Notes: a model not told the origin generated them from the letters alone. Counted from the first letter of the stretch, positions 44,317 to 53,081 are shown. The stretch is DNA of 64,000 nucleotides from Gammaproteobacteria bacterium (GCA_028293725.1 JAQGOE010000228.1:1-64000); one strand, 5' to 3'. A program made the numbers and translations.

Positions 44317-44367
44317 CCAAAAATCATAGCACGCGCGCCGAAATGGCCGCTCCGTGCCGCCCGTAAT

Positions 44368-45606
44368 TCAAGGTGGCCCGGACGGTCCGCGCTTCAACCG
44401 GATCACCTGGGCGCCGGAGTTGGGGTTACCCACGGGAACAGCGGAAATTCCGAACAAAGCGTTGAGTTCGACAATGAACTCATCGACGTTGGTGCTGCTG
44501 AACGCGCCACCCAGGTGGATTTGCGCCAGCGTCGGATCGCTTATTTCGAGTTTGCGTCGGTTGTAGCGGTTGAACTCCTCGATGGTCTCCGCGAGGGTGG
44601 CGTCTTCGAAAATGAGTTGTCCGTTGACCCAGGCGAGGTGGTGCTCGATCTGTTCCTGGGTAACGGCTTTGCGCTCCACATCGAATTCGGCCGAGCCGCC
44701 GCCCCCGCTGCTCACCTGGGCTTCTTCCCGGGCTGACACGGGGATGGGTGGCGGAGGCCGCTCGAAATCAGATGCGCCCACGTCGGTCCAGGCCACCGCG
44801 TTGGGATTGAGGATGAGAGGCGCCGGGCTCTGGTACGCGAATATCTTCACCCGGCCTTCGACGACGGAAACCTTGGTACCGTGCTGTCCACGATAGACGC
44901 TGAACTCCGTCCCCACCGCCTCGACGACAGTGGGGCCGACGTGGACCCTGAAAGGACGGTGGGCATCGTGTGCTACGGCGAAGAGCGCCTCGCCGTTCAG
45001 CAAATCGATGTCGCGGCCATGAGGCGTCAGCCAGACTCGCATGCGCGATCGAGTATTCATGGTGACGGTCGAGCCGTCGTCGAGATGAATGACCCGGCGC
45101 TCACCGACGCCGCTGACGTAGTCGGTGGGAGCCAGGTCGGCCAGAAATAGCGACACAGACGCAACTACGACGAGCGCGAAGGTGACGATACGCGCGGTAG
45201 GCCAGTGCCAGCGAGGTGGCGGCGGCGGTGGAGGAAGCGGCTCCCCTGGGGGCGGCCGGGTCATCCGATCCGGGAAATAACTGCGGAACTCAACCACGTT
45301 GTGGGGAAGTTGCCTGCTGGTGGGAACGAGTGCTTCGAGTTGGTCGCGTTGTGACTTGCTGAGCCACGTGAGCTCGAGCGTCAGTGCCACGGAGTACGGC
45401 GCTTCCTCGACCTGACGCCCGCGGACCTGACGCCAGGTGCGTGTTTTATGTTGCAGTGCACTTAGCAGGGTTGTGAGCGTTCTGAGCCATGGAGCTCCTG
45501 AAGTCGTACCTGGCGTTCCTCCCCTCGATGGGCCCATGGTCACTGGCTTCCTTTTGTCCTGAAGTCCCTCTATTGACGTCGTGTTGCGACGCAATAGAAC
45601 TGTCAC
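44368..45606 (-). CDS. FecR-like transmembrane protein
   Basis: A FecR-domain protein with one TM helix (RIVTFALVVVASVSLFLADLA, about residue 138) preceded by a Pro-rich stretch (PPPPPPP). The periplasmic FecR core is clear: YVSGVGERRVIHLDDGSTVTMNTRS and LLNGEALFAVAHDAHRPFRVHV. A C-terminal region resembles the secretin/TonB short N-terminal (STN-like) fold, as in many FecR proteins. The start is uncertain: GTG 45606, ATG 45537 and ATG 45264 are all in frame, and I list the longest (412 residues). Unlike canonical Fec loci, no TonB-dependent receptor follows, and no sigma gene is directly upstream. Confidence 0.8.
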   Translation of the reverse strand: MTVLLRRNTTSIEGLQDKRKPVTMGPSRGGTPGTTSGAPWLRTLTTLLSALQHKTRTWRQVRGRQVEEAPYSVALTLELTWLSKSQRDQLEALVPTSRQLPHNVVEFRSYFPDRMTRPPPGEPLPPPPPPPRWHWPTARIVTFALVVVASVSLFLADLAPTDYVSGVGERRVIHLDDGSTVTMNTRSRMRVWLTPHGRDIDLLNGEALFAVAHDAHRPFRVHVGPTVVEAVGTEFSVYRGQHGTKVSVVEGRVKIFAYQSPAPLILNPNAVAWTDVGASDFERPPPPIPVSAREEAQVSSGGGGSAEFDVERKAVTQEQIEHHLAWVNGQLIFEDATLAETIEEFNRYNRRKLEISDPTLAQIHLGGAFSSTNVDEFIVELNALFGISAVPVGNPNSGAQVIRLKRGPSGPP

Positions 45607-46434
45607 TCACAGCTGTTGATTTGCGCATGCGCGTGCATGTGTTCCCAAAGTCGCGCGATGGGCGTTTCTGTTTTATGGGTAATGTCAGCTCAAAGTTTGA
45701 ATAATCGGACTTTGTTCTTAAGACAGCGCATTACGTCTTGTTTGACGTGGACCAAAGACCTAGTTTGTTCCGCATAGGAGAACCAGGGCTTAAATAGCGC
45801 GCATGATGCGATGCGGAACGAGGCGGCGCTGACGCCTGGTTTTGTTAGTGGCTCGAAGAAGTGAGTTATAAACAACAGAACATTGGTTATGAGATACAAC
45901 GAATCAGAAATCAAACATTCAACGCCCGCCGGAAATCAACTCGATGAGCGCTGCTGAAATCAAACACCGCGCGACGCGGCTGGTTGGATTGCGGCTCGTG
46001 CAGGGGCGGGAACTCGCGCCGGGGGCGGCTTCCGAGCTGGCACGGATGAGAGCGGTAACACGATGCCTCGGACCGGGTGTTGCCGGATGAGTGGGCGGCG
46101 GTTGCTTCCGGGGCCGGTATTTCCAGGCGCAGCAAGACCTTAGGCGCGGAAACCGGTGTCACTTCCCAGGCGTGTCCCGTGAGGCTCCGAGGTGTCTGCT
46201 CAGGCAACTGTTTATGTTGGAGGAGTTGATGGCATAACGGCGGTGTGTTCGGTAAAGTAGTTGTAACAATCCGAGTTCTGCTGGAGAATTCGCAGCTAGT
46301 GGATCGAGGGGGGTGTCAGGTCGGGCTTTCGGGCCCGGTCTGGCATTTACGACGCGCTGTGGCGCGGGGCATACGGGGTTCGCGGGAGACCGCGAGCCCC
46401 GTCAGCCTGTAGACCCCGCCGGCCTGGGGCCGGG
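45607..46434. other. Long spacer with an AT-rich segment
   Basis: About 830 bases between fecR and the subtilase gene without a supported gene. Bases about 45660-45930 are strikingly AT-rich for this genome and could hold the fecR promoter or be foreign DNA. A plus-strand frame starts at ATG 45944, meets TGA at 46088, and then stays open in the same frame to TAA 46235; this could be a decayed small gene or chance. A short hairpin (CGCGG-GAGA-CCGCG, 46381-46394) lies about 40 bases past the subtilase stop. Confidence 0.4.
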
Positions 46435-47733
46435 TCAGGGTGCCGAGCGAGAGGCCATCCGCCCGCGGTGCTGTTCCAGATCGAGCTTTGCCAGGGCCGC
46501 ATTGACGTCGACCGACGCGCTCGCCTCGCTGCCGTTCGTCCCCGCGGTTTCCTTCAGAAGCGACACGATCGAGCTCGTGCTCAGCCTGTTTCCCGTAGAG
46601 GACAGCAGGAGAGCGATTACGCCCGTCAATTCCGCAGCTGCCACCGAAGTCCCTGATTCGAAGTCGTATTGACCTTCGGGCCGCAGTGTCAGGATGTGGG
46701 CGGCGGGTACCGAGAAGGCGTCGGAGCGTAGCGAGCGCTGCATTCCCTGTGCCGCGATCACGCCCGGAATTCCAGTTGGAAATGCATCAGCCGGCTCGGC
46801 TGCCGCGCCCACGAAAGTCACGCCACGCTTCATAGCAGCCTCGATGAGGGCCGACAGGAGCGGATCCGATGGGCCGGCGATGCTCATGTTGATGAGTTGG
46901 CTCCCGGAATCGAGCGCGGCGGCGAGTGCCTTGGCGAGCGTGAAGGTATTGCACACGGCGTCGTCACTGTCCGGTTGTAATTGCCAGCAGGCCTCGAAGA
47001 CGTCCAGCTGAGCCAGGGGTGCAATCCCGACAATACCGATGTGGTTATTCGCCACGGCGGCAATGAGTCCCGCCATCGCCGTGCCGTGGCGGTAAGAGGC
47101 CGCCGTTGTGGCCCGCATATCGACGAACGACCTCGTATGGGCGATCCGTCCGCGCAGATCGGGGTGCCGTGCGTCGACACCCGTATCGATCAAGGCGATG
47201 TGCACGCCCGCACCCTGCGAATGCTCATGGGCGGCTGCAATTCCCAGCGCGGGGAGGTTGGTCTGGAGATCGTACAGCGGGTCGTTGTAGGAGCCGCCAG
47301 GCTGCTTCGTATCCGAAAGCGTATGGAACTCCGACAGGGGCTCCGCGAGGGCGACGTTGGAGTCCTTCGACAGGGCCTCGACGACCGACTTCACGGAGCG
47401 GTCGTCGGGGATCTCGTAGACCACACAATGAATCGCGAGTGAGCGGATCGGCCAGTTGGCTATCTCACGCAGTGAGTATTTGCTGGCGACGTGCTTCGCC
47501 TGGCTGTGCGCGCTCTGTGCGAGCAGGTAGCCGTCGCCGCTATAGCGCCGTCCTGTGCTTCCCGCAGGCCCGGGCGACTGCCGCGGCTCGTTCGTGAATG
47601 TAACGACCACTCGCGCGTGCCGTGCTTCACCGGGAGCCGAGGCGGTCGCGAGCGGCGGCGCTGCAACGCAGTTTTCCGTACCCGCGCTGACAATTACCAG
47701 GCTCAGGAGGCAGGCGTGCACAATGGCGCGCAT
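46435..47733 (-). CDS. Secreted S8-family (subtilisin-like) serine peptidase
   Basis: A 432-residue subtilase with a cleavable signal peptide (residues about 1-24). A propeptide-like domain follows (about 40-135, ending SNVALAEPLSEFH), then the catalytic domain. The triad is Asp183 (ALIDTGVD), His216 (RHGTAMAG) and Ser363 (SGTSVAAAE). The usual oxyanion-hole Asn in the AAGN motif aligns with AAAE, giving Glu313, so activity may be altered or lost. It starts 5 bases after the anti-sigma stop. The likely role is in the sigma/anti-sigma circuit encoded directly upstream, as sensor, processing protease or pseudo-protease. Confidence 0.9.
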   Translation of the reverse strand: MRAIVHACLLSLVIVSAGTENCVAAPPLATASAPGEARHARVVVTFTNEPRQSPGPAGSTGRRYSGDGYLLAQSAHSQAKHVASKYSLREIANWPIRSLAIHCVVYEIPDDRSVKSVVEALSKDSNVALAEPLSEFHTLSDTKQPGGSYNDPLYDLQTNLPALGIAAAHEHSQGAGVHIALIDTGVDARHPDLRGRIAHTRSFVDMRATTAASYRHGTAMAGLIAAVANNHIGIVGIAPLAQLDVFEACWQLQPDSDDAVCNTFTLAKALAAALDSGSQLINMSIAGPSDPLLSALIEAAMKRGVTFVGAAAEPADAFPTGIPGVIAAQGMQRSLRSDAFSVPAAHILTLRPEGQYDFESGTSVAAAELTGVIALLLSSTGNRLSTSSIVSLLKETAGTNGSEASASVDVNAALAKLDLEQHRGRMASRSAP

Positions 47734-47738
47734 TACGG

Positions 47739-48488
47739 CTACGGCCCTCGAGCTGTTGATACTTGCGCGTCGCCGGACGTTTTGTCCGTCGCGATAGGCT
47801 CAACCCAACGGACTCGCGGATCGGCATGCAAACGTGCCGATAACACACGCATTTCCTCGCTCACACGCTCCGGAGTGGCCGTGCCATGGGCGAGGTTGTC
47901 GGGTGTGACTGCAAAGATTCCGCTGCTGTCGGGCCCTTCGACGACACGGGCGCCGCTCGAACGCAAAGCCGTTTCCGCTTCGCCAACAGTGACCGAGCGG
48001 TCAAAGGAAATGTGTAGGACGTTTACGGTCGCGTGAACAACATCCGTGTGCGTTTTGTAGAGGGGCTGCGACGATCGATAGACGGTGGTGACAATGCCGC
48101 CGAGACCGATCGCGAGAATGAAGCTCGCCGCCCACGCGAGTCCGGGCGGACGCCATGTAGACAGGGAGATGGGCCTGTCGGCCTGGCGGCGGATCGAGGC
48201 AACGGGAGCCTTGTCACGCTCCTGGGTTTTCCGAGCGGGGGGTGCGGTCCCGTCAATGCGATCCATGAGCTTGCGGAAAGACGGCCCCGGAGCGTAGGTC
48301 ACGCGATCGGGCTCCGTCAGAACGTTGCAGAGGAGGCGTTGGAAAGCGAGTTCCTCGCGGCAGGCGGCGCAGGCTCGAACATGCGGCTCGATCTGGTCTC
48401 GCTCCGCCTGGGACAACCGCCCGTTCGCGAGCCATGGCAATGATCGCCAGGCTTCTTCGTGCCGTGCGGAATCGTCGGACGCAATCAT
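47739..48488 (-). CDS. Zinc-finger anti-sigma factor with periplasmic propeptide-like domain
   Basis: A 249-residue anti-sigma factor. The N-terminal zf-HC2 domain has His36-x3-Cys40-x2-Cys43 and should bind the sigma factor in the cytoplasm. One TM helix spans about 117-137 (LAWAASFILAIGLGGIVTTVY). The outer part (155-231) reads VLHISFDRSVTVGEAETAL, GARVVEGP and LHADPRVRWVEP, a pattern like subtilase propeptides (inhibitor I9-like). Its ATG overlaps the sigma stop by four bases, and the subtilase starts 5 bases after its stop. The propeptide-like domain next to a subtilase suggests a direct physical interaction; this is inference. Confidence 0.88.
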   Translation of the reverse strand: MIASDDSARHEEAWRSLPWLANGRLSQAERDQIEPHVRACAACREELAFQRLLCNVLTEPDRVTYAPGPSFRKLMDRIDGTAPPARKTQERDKAPVASIRRQADRPISLSTWRPPGLAWAASFILAIGLGGIVTTVYRSSQPLYKTHTDVVHATVNVLHISFDRSVTVGEAETALRSSGARVVEGPDSSGIFAVTPDNLAHGTATPERVSEEMRVLSARLHADPRVRWVEPIATDKTSGDAQVSTARGP

Positions 48489-49135
48489 GACTTACCCTTT
48501 ACCCCCGAGCTCGAGCGGCCGCCATTTTCCTTGGGCGTGATGCCTCCCAGCGCCGGAAGCAGCTTCTGCAGCTTCGCGCGCGCGTGGAAAAGCCTCGTTT
48601 TCACCGTGTTCACCGGACAGCTCATAATTTTCGAAATTTCCTCGCACGAATAACCTAGCTCGTAACACAATTCGACGGCCAGCCGCTGCTCGACCGGTAG
48701 TTGCACGAGGGCTTGCACGAGCCAATCGCGCAGTTCCTCGGTCCGCAGTGATTCGTCACTGGTAAGTGGGGGAAGGGGGGCATCCGGGTTCTCGATGGCC
48801 AGGATGCGAGATGAAGACCGGAACGCGTTTCTCGCTTTTCGGTACGCAATCCCCAGAATCCAGGTCGATGGTTGCGACTCCCCCCTGAAATCGCCCGCCT
48901 TGCGCCAGACTATGTAGAACGTGTCGTTGATGACCTCTTCAGCCACGTCGTAGCGCTTCGTGAGCCGGGTCAGGAACCGGGCCAGGCGGCGGTGATAGAG
49001 CCCGTACAATTCTTCGAAGGCCTTGCGGTCGCCTTGTGCAATGCGGGAGATAAGCTCGACTTCCCGGGCGGTCGACGAGCCGCTGCGGTAGTTCGGCTCC
49101 GGGGTGTGCGGATCGATGTATGGGGTGCCTTTCAT
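48485..49135 (-). CDS. ECF RNA polymerase sigma factor
   Basis: A 216-residue sigma-70-family ECF factor. Region 2 is visible in AFEELYGLYHRRLARFL and DVAEEVINDTFYIVWRKA, and region 4 in LPVEQRLAVELCYELGYSCEEISKIMSCPVNTVKTRLFHARAKL. I chose ATG 49135 (MKGTPYIDP), which has AAGGAAA 7 bases upstream; the frame runs further upstream without homology. The stop overlaps the anti-sigma start (ATGA), so the pair is translationally coupled. A torF-like porin gene ends 59 bases upstream on the same strand. Confidence 0.93.
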   Translation of the reverse strand: MKGTPYIDPHTPEPNYRSGSSTAREVELISRIAQGDRKAFEELYGLYHRRLARFLTRLTKRYDVAEEVINDTFYIVWRKAGDFRGESQPSTWILGIAYRKARNAFRSSSRILAIENPDAPLPPLTSDESLRTEELRDWLVQALVQLPVEQRLAVELCYELGYSCEEISKIMSCPVNTVKTRLFHARAKLQKLLPALGGITPKENGGRSSSGVKGKS

Positions 49136-49194
49136 TCCGATTTCCTTTACCGGTAAGTGGCGCGGGAACGCGACAAGGTTCAAGAGTCCTGCGG

Positions 49195-49959
49195 TCAAAA
49201 GCTCCAGCTGAGCGTGCCGGCAATGCGGTTGTTGACGTAGGGATAGGGGAAAAGCTTCTGGGCTCGGTCCTGAGTCAGAAAGTAGCCGACGTCGATTCGC
49301 CAGCGATGCCACTCAAAGGCCAGGCCCAGATTGCCGTAGGCGTAGCCAATGGTGGGGCTGTCAATCGACGGCGAATTCGCGCCGGAAAACAGGTAATAGC
49401 CGGCTCCGGCGGTGGCGTAGAAACCGTTGAAGAGATGCCACTGTCCCGAGGTTTCGGCGTCGTAGGCGGGGTAACGGGCGGCGCGGCGGTTGGAGCCCCA
49501 GTAGCGAACCGCGTTCGGGATCGCGGACACCGAGAACGTCCACGCGTCCAGGTAGGACACGGAGGCTGCGATCTCCTGATAATCGCTCGAATAGTATTGA
49601 TGGCCGGCGACGTAGGAGTAGTTCGTGGCCGTTAGGCTCGTGTTCCACGCACTGCTCAGGTCAAAGCGCTGACCTATGTATTCATCGACTTTGTAGGCCG
49701 CGTAGGGCCTGAATTTATCGTCGAGGGTGGACGTCCATACGCCGGCAAAAGTACCGCTGGCGAGGCTTGCATGCAGGTCGAGCTGCAAGGCGCCCTTGTT
49801 GTCCGTTTCCGAGAAACCCCGATAGATGTAGTCAGTCGTGGCGGCCACTTCGCCGCCGAACGAGACGGCCTGGACGGATGGGGCGTGAACGAGGAACAGT
49901 CCGATCCAGGCATAGAAAAGTCCGGCGTAAATTGGAGGAGCGCGACGCGACTGGACCAC
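49195..49959 (-). CDS. TorF-family putative porin
   Basis: A 254-residue outer-membrane beta-barrel protein of the TorF family. A signal peptide (YAGLFYAWIGLFLVHAPSVQA) precedes VSFGGEVAATTDYIYRGFSET, the N-terminal signature. Alternating aromatic strands follow, and the protein ends in an aromatic C-terminal residue (TLSWSF), as barrel proteins do. I chose GTG 49959, with GAGGG 5 bases upstream, because it places the signal peptide at the N-terminus; the frame is open to 50145. Function of the family is not established. The 59-base gap to the sigma gene allows co-transcription. Confidence 0.85.
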   Translation of the reverse strand: MVQSRRAPPIYAGLFYAWIGLFLVHAPSVQAVSFGGEVAATTDYIYRGFSETDNKGALQLDLHASLASGTFAGVWTSTLDDKFRPYAAYKVDEYIGQRFDLSSAWNTSLTATNYSYVAGHQYYSSDYQEIAASVSYLDAWTFSVSAIPNAVRYWGSNRRAARYPAYDAETSGQWHLFNGFYATAGAGYYLFSGANSPSIDSPTIGYAYGNLGLAFEWHRWRIDVGYFLTQDRAQKLFPYPYVNNRIAGTLSWSF

Positions 49960-50249
49960 TATGCCCTCGGAGCGGGTACGAAGAGTCGTACTGCCTTGCG
50001 GTAATCGACGGAATTGTAAGGCTATTCGGCACCGGACTGTGTTCCTGGCGCCGTTTGCAGACACCGGGAGCACGGTCCGGCTCATTGCTGCGGACGGTTG
50101 GGGAACGGACCGCGCCATCCTGCGGTTGACGCGCTCTGTCGGCAAGCAGGAAAAGTCAGCTCGCCGAAGCCATTTAGGCGTTCCCTTAGGGGGAGGAGAC
50201 CCGGTCAGGAGCCCGTGTATTGCAGGGGAAGCCCCGTGACGCTCGGTGT
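49960..50249. other. Spacer upstream of the torF-sigma operon
   Basis: About 290 bases between the torF start and the AraC gene stop. It should contain the promoter of the torF-sigma-anti-sigma-subtilase run, but I cannot define an ECF-type -35/-10 pair by eye. No gene is supported. Confidence 0.35.
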
Positions 50250-51212
50250 CTACGCGGCAGTCGAACGGCGGCGGTAATCGCTGGGGGTTGATTTATAGCG
50301 TTCGCGGAAGACGCGTCCGAAGTGTGACGCGTTGTTGAAACCGTGGAGGAACGCGATCTCGGTCACCGTGCGGCTGCGTTGGGACGCGTCGCTTATGGCG
50401 CGAGCGCACTCTTCGAGTCGACGGCGGAGGATGTAAGCGCCGACAGTTTCGCCGTCAGCTTCGAAAAGCTGGTGGAGGCGCCGGGGCGACAGGTGCACGG
50501 CGGCGGCGACGCTGCCAGGAGTGAGTGCCGGATCGTGAAGATGCGTCTCGATGTAGCTGCGGATCTGCTCGCGACGTGCGATGGCGATTGACGAGCCTTC
50601 GGGCGCGGTTGCGGTGATGCTGGCGTAGGCACTGGCCACGAGATCGAGGATCGCCTCGCTGAAGCGCGGCGAAAGAAACGTCTCATCACCCGTGCGCCGC
50701 TGCTGCCAGAAGTTACAAAGGAGAGAAGAGAGCAGGCCGGACACTCCGCTCCGTCCCGACATGGCGATACCGACCAGGCTTTCGGGGTTCGGCATGCGCC
50801 GCGCCAGTTCGGGGTGCGGAACGCTGAGCACGAGCATCCGGTTCGGTTGTTGGAATGAGACTTCGTAAGGCCGGGAGCTGTCGAGGAGGTGGAAATCACC
50901 ATAGCGGAGCACCGCCTCCCGTCCCTGCTGGCGATTGACACTCACTCCATCGAGTTGCAGACAGAGCATGAAAAGGGCGTCGCGCGTCCGTGCGACGTGC
51001 TGCCGTGAGTGGCGCACGATCGCAGGCTCGGAGCGAGCTTCTGCCAGGCGGATGTCCCCAACCTGGGTCCGCGTCAGGCGACCGACGAACGCACGCCTGT
51101 CCACCGGATCCGTCACGAGCGGGGTGAAGGCACTCCCGGTCAGGTCGTTCCAGTACTCGAGCCGCCGATGCGGCGGTAATTCCGCTGTCGAAAAAGTTTC
51201 CAGCTGAGGCAT
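50250..51212 (-). CDS. AraC-family regulator (FeaR-like)
   Basis: A 320-residue regulator with an N-terminal AraC-binding-like sensor domain and a C-terminal double HTH (AAAVHLSPRRLHQLFEADGETVGAYI, TVTEIAFLHGFNNASHFGRVFRERY). The sensor domain shows the pattern LEYWNDLTGSAFTPL, typical of the FeaR/AraC_binding_2 branch that often controls aromatic-amine or aldehyde catabolism. It is a clear paralogue of the regulator at 61316-62278 and is divergent from the first gene of the catabolic operon, which it probably controls. ATG 51212. Confidence 0.92.
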   Translation of the reverse strand: MPQLETFSTAELPPHRRLEYWNDLTGSAFTPLVTDPVDRRAFVGRLTRTQVGDIRLAEARSEPAIVRHSRQHVARTRDALFMLCLQLDGVSVNRQQGREAVLRYGDFHLLDSSRPYEVSFQQPNRMLVLSVPHPELARRMPNPESLVGIAMSGRSGVSGLLSSLLCNFWQQRRTGDETFLSPRFSEAILDLVASAYASITATAPEGSSIAIARREQIRSYIETHLHDPALTPGSVAAAVHLSPRRLHQLFEADGETVGAYILRRRLEECARAISDASQRSRTVTEIAFLHGFNNASHFGRVFRERYKSTPSDYRRRSTAA

Positions 51213-51518
51213 TGCCTCACCCCCAATTCGCTGGGCACGATCAAGTTCTAGTCAATCGGAATACCCGTCGGTGCGCAAGGGCTGACGCACCCCCGGACTA
51301 CCCCTTACTGACCGGTGGGGCTACCTGGATGTTCCAATCTCTTGCAACTCATTGAATCGGAAGCCGACAGTGGCTCCGCCGATGGGCGCCGCCAGGTGAA
51401 TCCCGGCGCCGCGCCTTCCCTCATGGTTGAATTTTATCTCTCCATTGGTAGAGCCGGCTTGTCGCGCGGGAGCGCTACATTGCACGATAGATCGATCCCA
51501 AACCGGAGGTTCCCCTAA
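51213..51518. promoter_or_regulatory. Divergent regulatory region of the catabolic operon
   Basis: About 306 bases between the AraC gene and the aldehyde dehydrogenase gene, expected to hold both promoters. The 8-mer AATCGGAA occurs twice in the same orientation (51254-51261 and 51355-51362), a possible but weak activator half-site. GGAGG at about 51504 is the ribosome site for the dehydrogenase. No gene is present. Confidence 0.35.
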
Positions 51519-53042
51519 GTGAATGCCTCGATTTCCCAGTCGCAGATTGCGACTCAACCCGAGCCGTCGGCGGCCGTGGCCAAATTCCTGAAGCGCCCGC
51601 CACGCTTGTTCATCGGCGGGGAGTGGGTCGAGGCCAAATCGCAGGAACGGATCTCCGTGGTCGATCCGGCAACGGGGCGGGAGATCTCCTCAGTCGTCGA
51701 CGCCAACTCCGCCGACGTCGATCGCGCGGTGGCCGCTGCTCGAGCTGCCTTCGACAAGGGTCCCTGGCGCGACATGCTCCCCGGCGACCGGCAGGCGCTG
51801 TTGTGGAAGCTGTCGGATCTCATCGAAAAGCACATGGACGAGCTCGCCGAGCTGGAGAGCATCAACAACGGCAAGACGAAGTTCATGGCGACCGTGGTGG
51901 ATGTCGCCGGTACCCGTGACTACTTCCGCTATATGGCCGGGTGGGCCACCAAGATCGAAGGCTCCACGTTCGAGACTTCGATTCATGGGCCGCCAGGCAT
52001 GAAGTTTCAAACCTACACGACCCGTGAGCCGGTCGGGGTGGTCGCGCAGATCGTGCCCTGGAACTTTCCGCTGGCCATGGCCGCCTGGAAGCTCGGTCCC
52101 GCGTTGGCGACCGGTTGTACTTGTATTCTGAAGCCTGCGGAGCAGACGCCGATGACGGCGTTGCGCCTCGCCGAGCTCATCGCCGAGGCGGGGTTTCCGC
52201 CAGGCGTCGTCAATGTTCTCACCGGGCTCGGCGAGACCACAGGCGCCGCGCTCGTCGCTCATCCGGGCGTGGATAAAGTTGCGTTCACGGGGTCGACTTC
52301 AGTCGGCAAGCTCATCAACAAGTCGGCTACGGATACCTTGAAGCGGGTATCGCTCGAGCTCGGTGGGAAGTCGCCGGTGATCGTCCTGCCCGACGCCGAT
52401 ATCAACACGGTGGTCGGCGGCGCCGCCAATGCAATTTTCTTCAACGCCGGCCAGGTGTGCTGCGCCGGAACGCGGTTGTATGCGCATAAGAAGATTTTCG
52501 ACCAGGTCCTCGAGGGTGTGACTGCCGCCGCCGCCTCGATCCAACTCGGGCCGGGACTCGATCCGAAGACCGGCATGGGTCCGCTGGTCTCGAAGGAACA
52601 GCAGGAACGGGTGCTGGGTTATATCGAGTCGGGCAGGAAGGAGGGCGCGAAGGTGCTCACCGGCGGTGATGCGCCGTCCTCGCCGGGCTTCTTCGTGAAG
52701 CCGACCGTGCTGGCCAATGTGCGTCCTGACATGAAGGTCGTCCGTGAGGAGATCTTCGGGCCCGTGCTGGTCGCACAGCGATTCGAGGATCTCGATGATC
52801 TCGCCGCCCTGGCGAACGACACGCCGTACGGTCTCGGCGCCAGCGTCTGGTCGAACGATCTGCGTGCCGTGCAGCGTCTCGTGCCGAAGATCCGTGCCGG
52901 CACCGTCTGGGTGAATTGCCACAACTTCGTGGACCCCAACATGCCGTTCGGCGGTTTCAAACAGTCCGGATTCGGCCGCGAGCACGGCCGCGCCGTTCTC
53001 GACCTGTACACGGAGTTGAAGTCCGTCTGTATGGCGTACTAA
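51519..53042 (+). CDS. NAD-dependent aldehyde dehydrogenase (phenylacetaldehyde dehydrogenase-like)
   Basis: A 507-residue aldehyde dehydrogenase. The catalytic Cys314 lies in FNAGQVCCAGTR and the general-base Glu280 in LELGGKSP; the spacing of 34 residues is canonical. Cofactor motif GSTSVGK and the C-terminal PFGGFKQSGFGRE are present. By overall pattern it resembles FeaB/betaine-aldehyde-type enzymes. GTG 51519 has GGAGG 10 bases upstream. It is the first gene of a plus-strand run that continues through the PQQ dehydrogenase, and its product would oxidise the aldehyde made by that enzyme. Confidence 0.93.
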   Translation: MNASISQSQIATQPEPSAAVAKFLKRPPRLFIGGEWVEAKSQERISVVDPATGREISSVVDANSADVDRAVAAARAAFDKGPWRDMLPGDRQALLWKLSDLIEKHMDELAELESINNGKTKFMATVVDVAGTRDYFRYMAGWATKIEGSTFETSIHGPPGMKFQTYTTREPVGVVAQIVPWNFPLAMAAWKLGPALATGCTCILKPAEQTPMTALRLAELIAEAGFPPGVVNVLTGLGETTGAALVAHPGVDKVAFTGSTSVGKLINKSATDTLKRVSLELGGKSPVIVLPDADINTVVGGAANAIFFNAGQVCCAGTRLYAHKKIFDQVLEGVTAAAASIQLGPGLDPKTGMGPLVSKEQQERVLGYIESGRKEGAKVLTGGDAPSSPGFFVKPTVLANVRPDMKVVREEIFGPVLVAQRFEDLDDLAALANDTPYGLGASVWSNDLRAVQRLVPKIRAGTVWVNCHNFVDPNMPFGGFKQSGFGREHGRAVLDLYTELKSVCMAY

Positions 53043-53050
53043 GAAGAATC

Positions 53051-53063
53051 GGGGCGCAGCCCC
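53051..53063. terminator. Small hairpin between dehydrogenase genes
   Basis: GGGGC-GCA-GCCCC forms a 5-bp GC stem in the 39-base gap before the PQQ dehydrogenase gene. It is too weak to be a full terminator and may be an attenuator or processing site. Confidence 0.3.
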
Positions 53064-53081
53064 AATCAAGAGGGGGGGTGT

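Noticed and set aside
45690..45914. 74-codon minus-strand open frame in the AT-rich segment
   Set aside because: Hydrophobic start but no ribosome site or family likeness; open frames here are short and the region looks regulatory.
45911..46207. 98-codon minus-strand open frame upstream of fecR
   Set aside because: No ribosome site, no recognisable motif and low-complexity Pro/Ser/Arg composition.
46313..46672. 119-codon plus-strand open frame
   Set aside because: Its second half is antisense to the subtilase gene, and it has no protein-like features.
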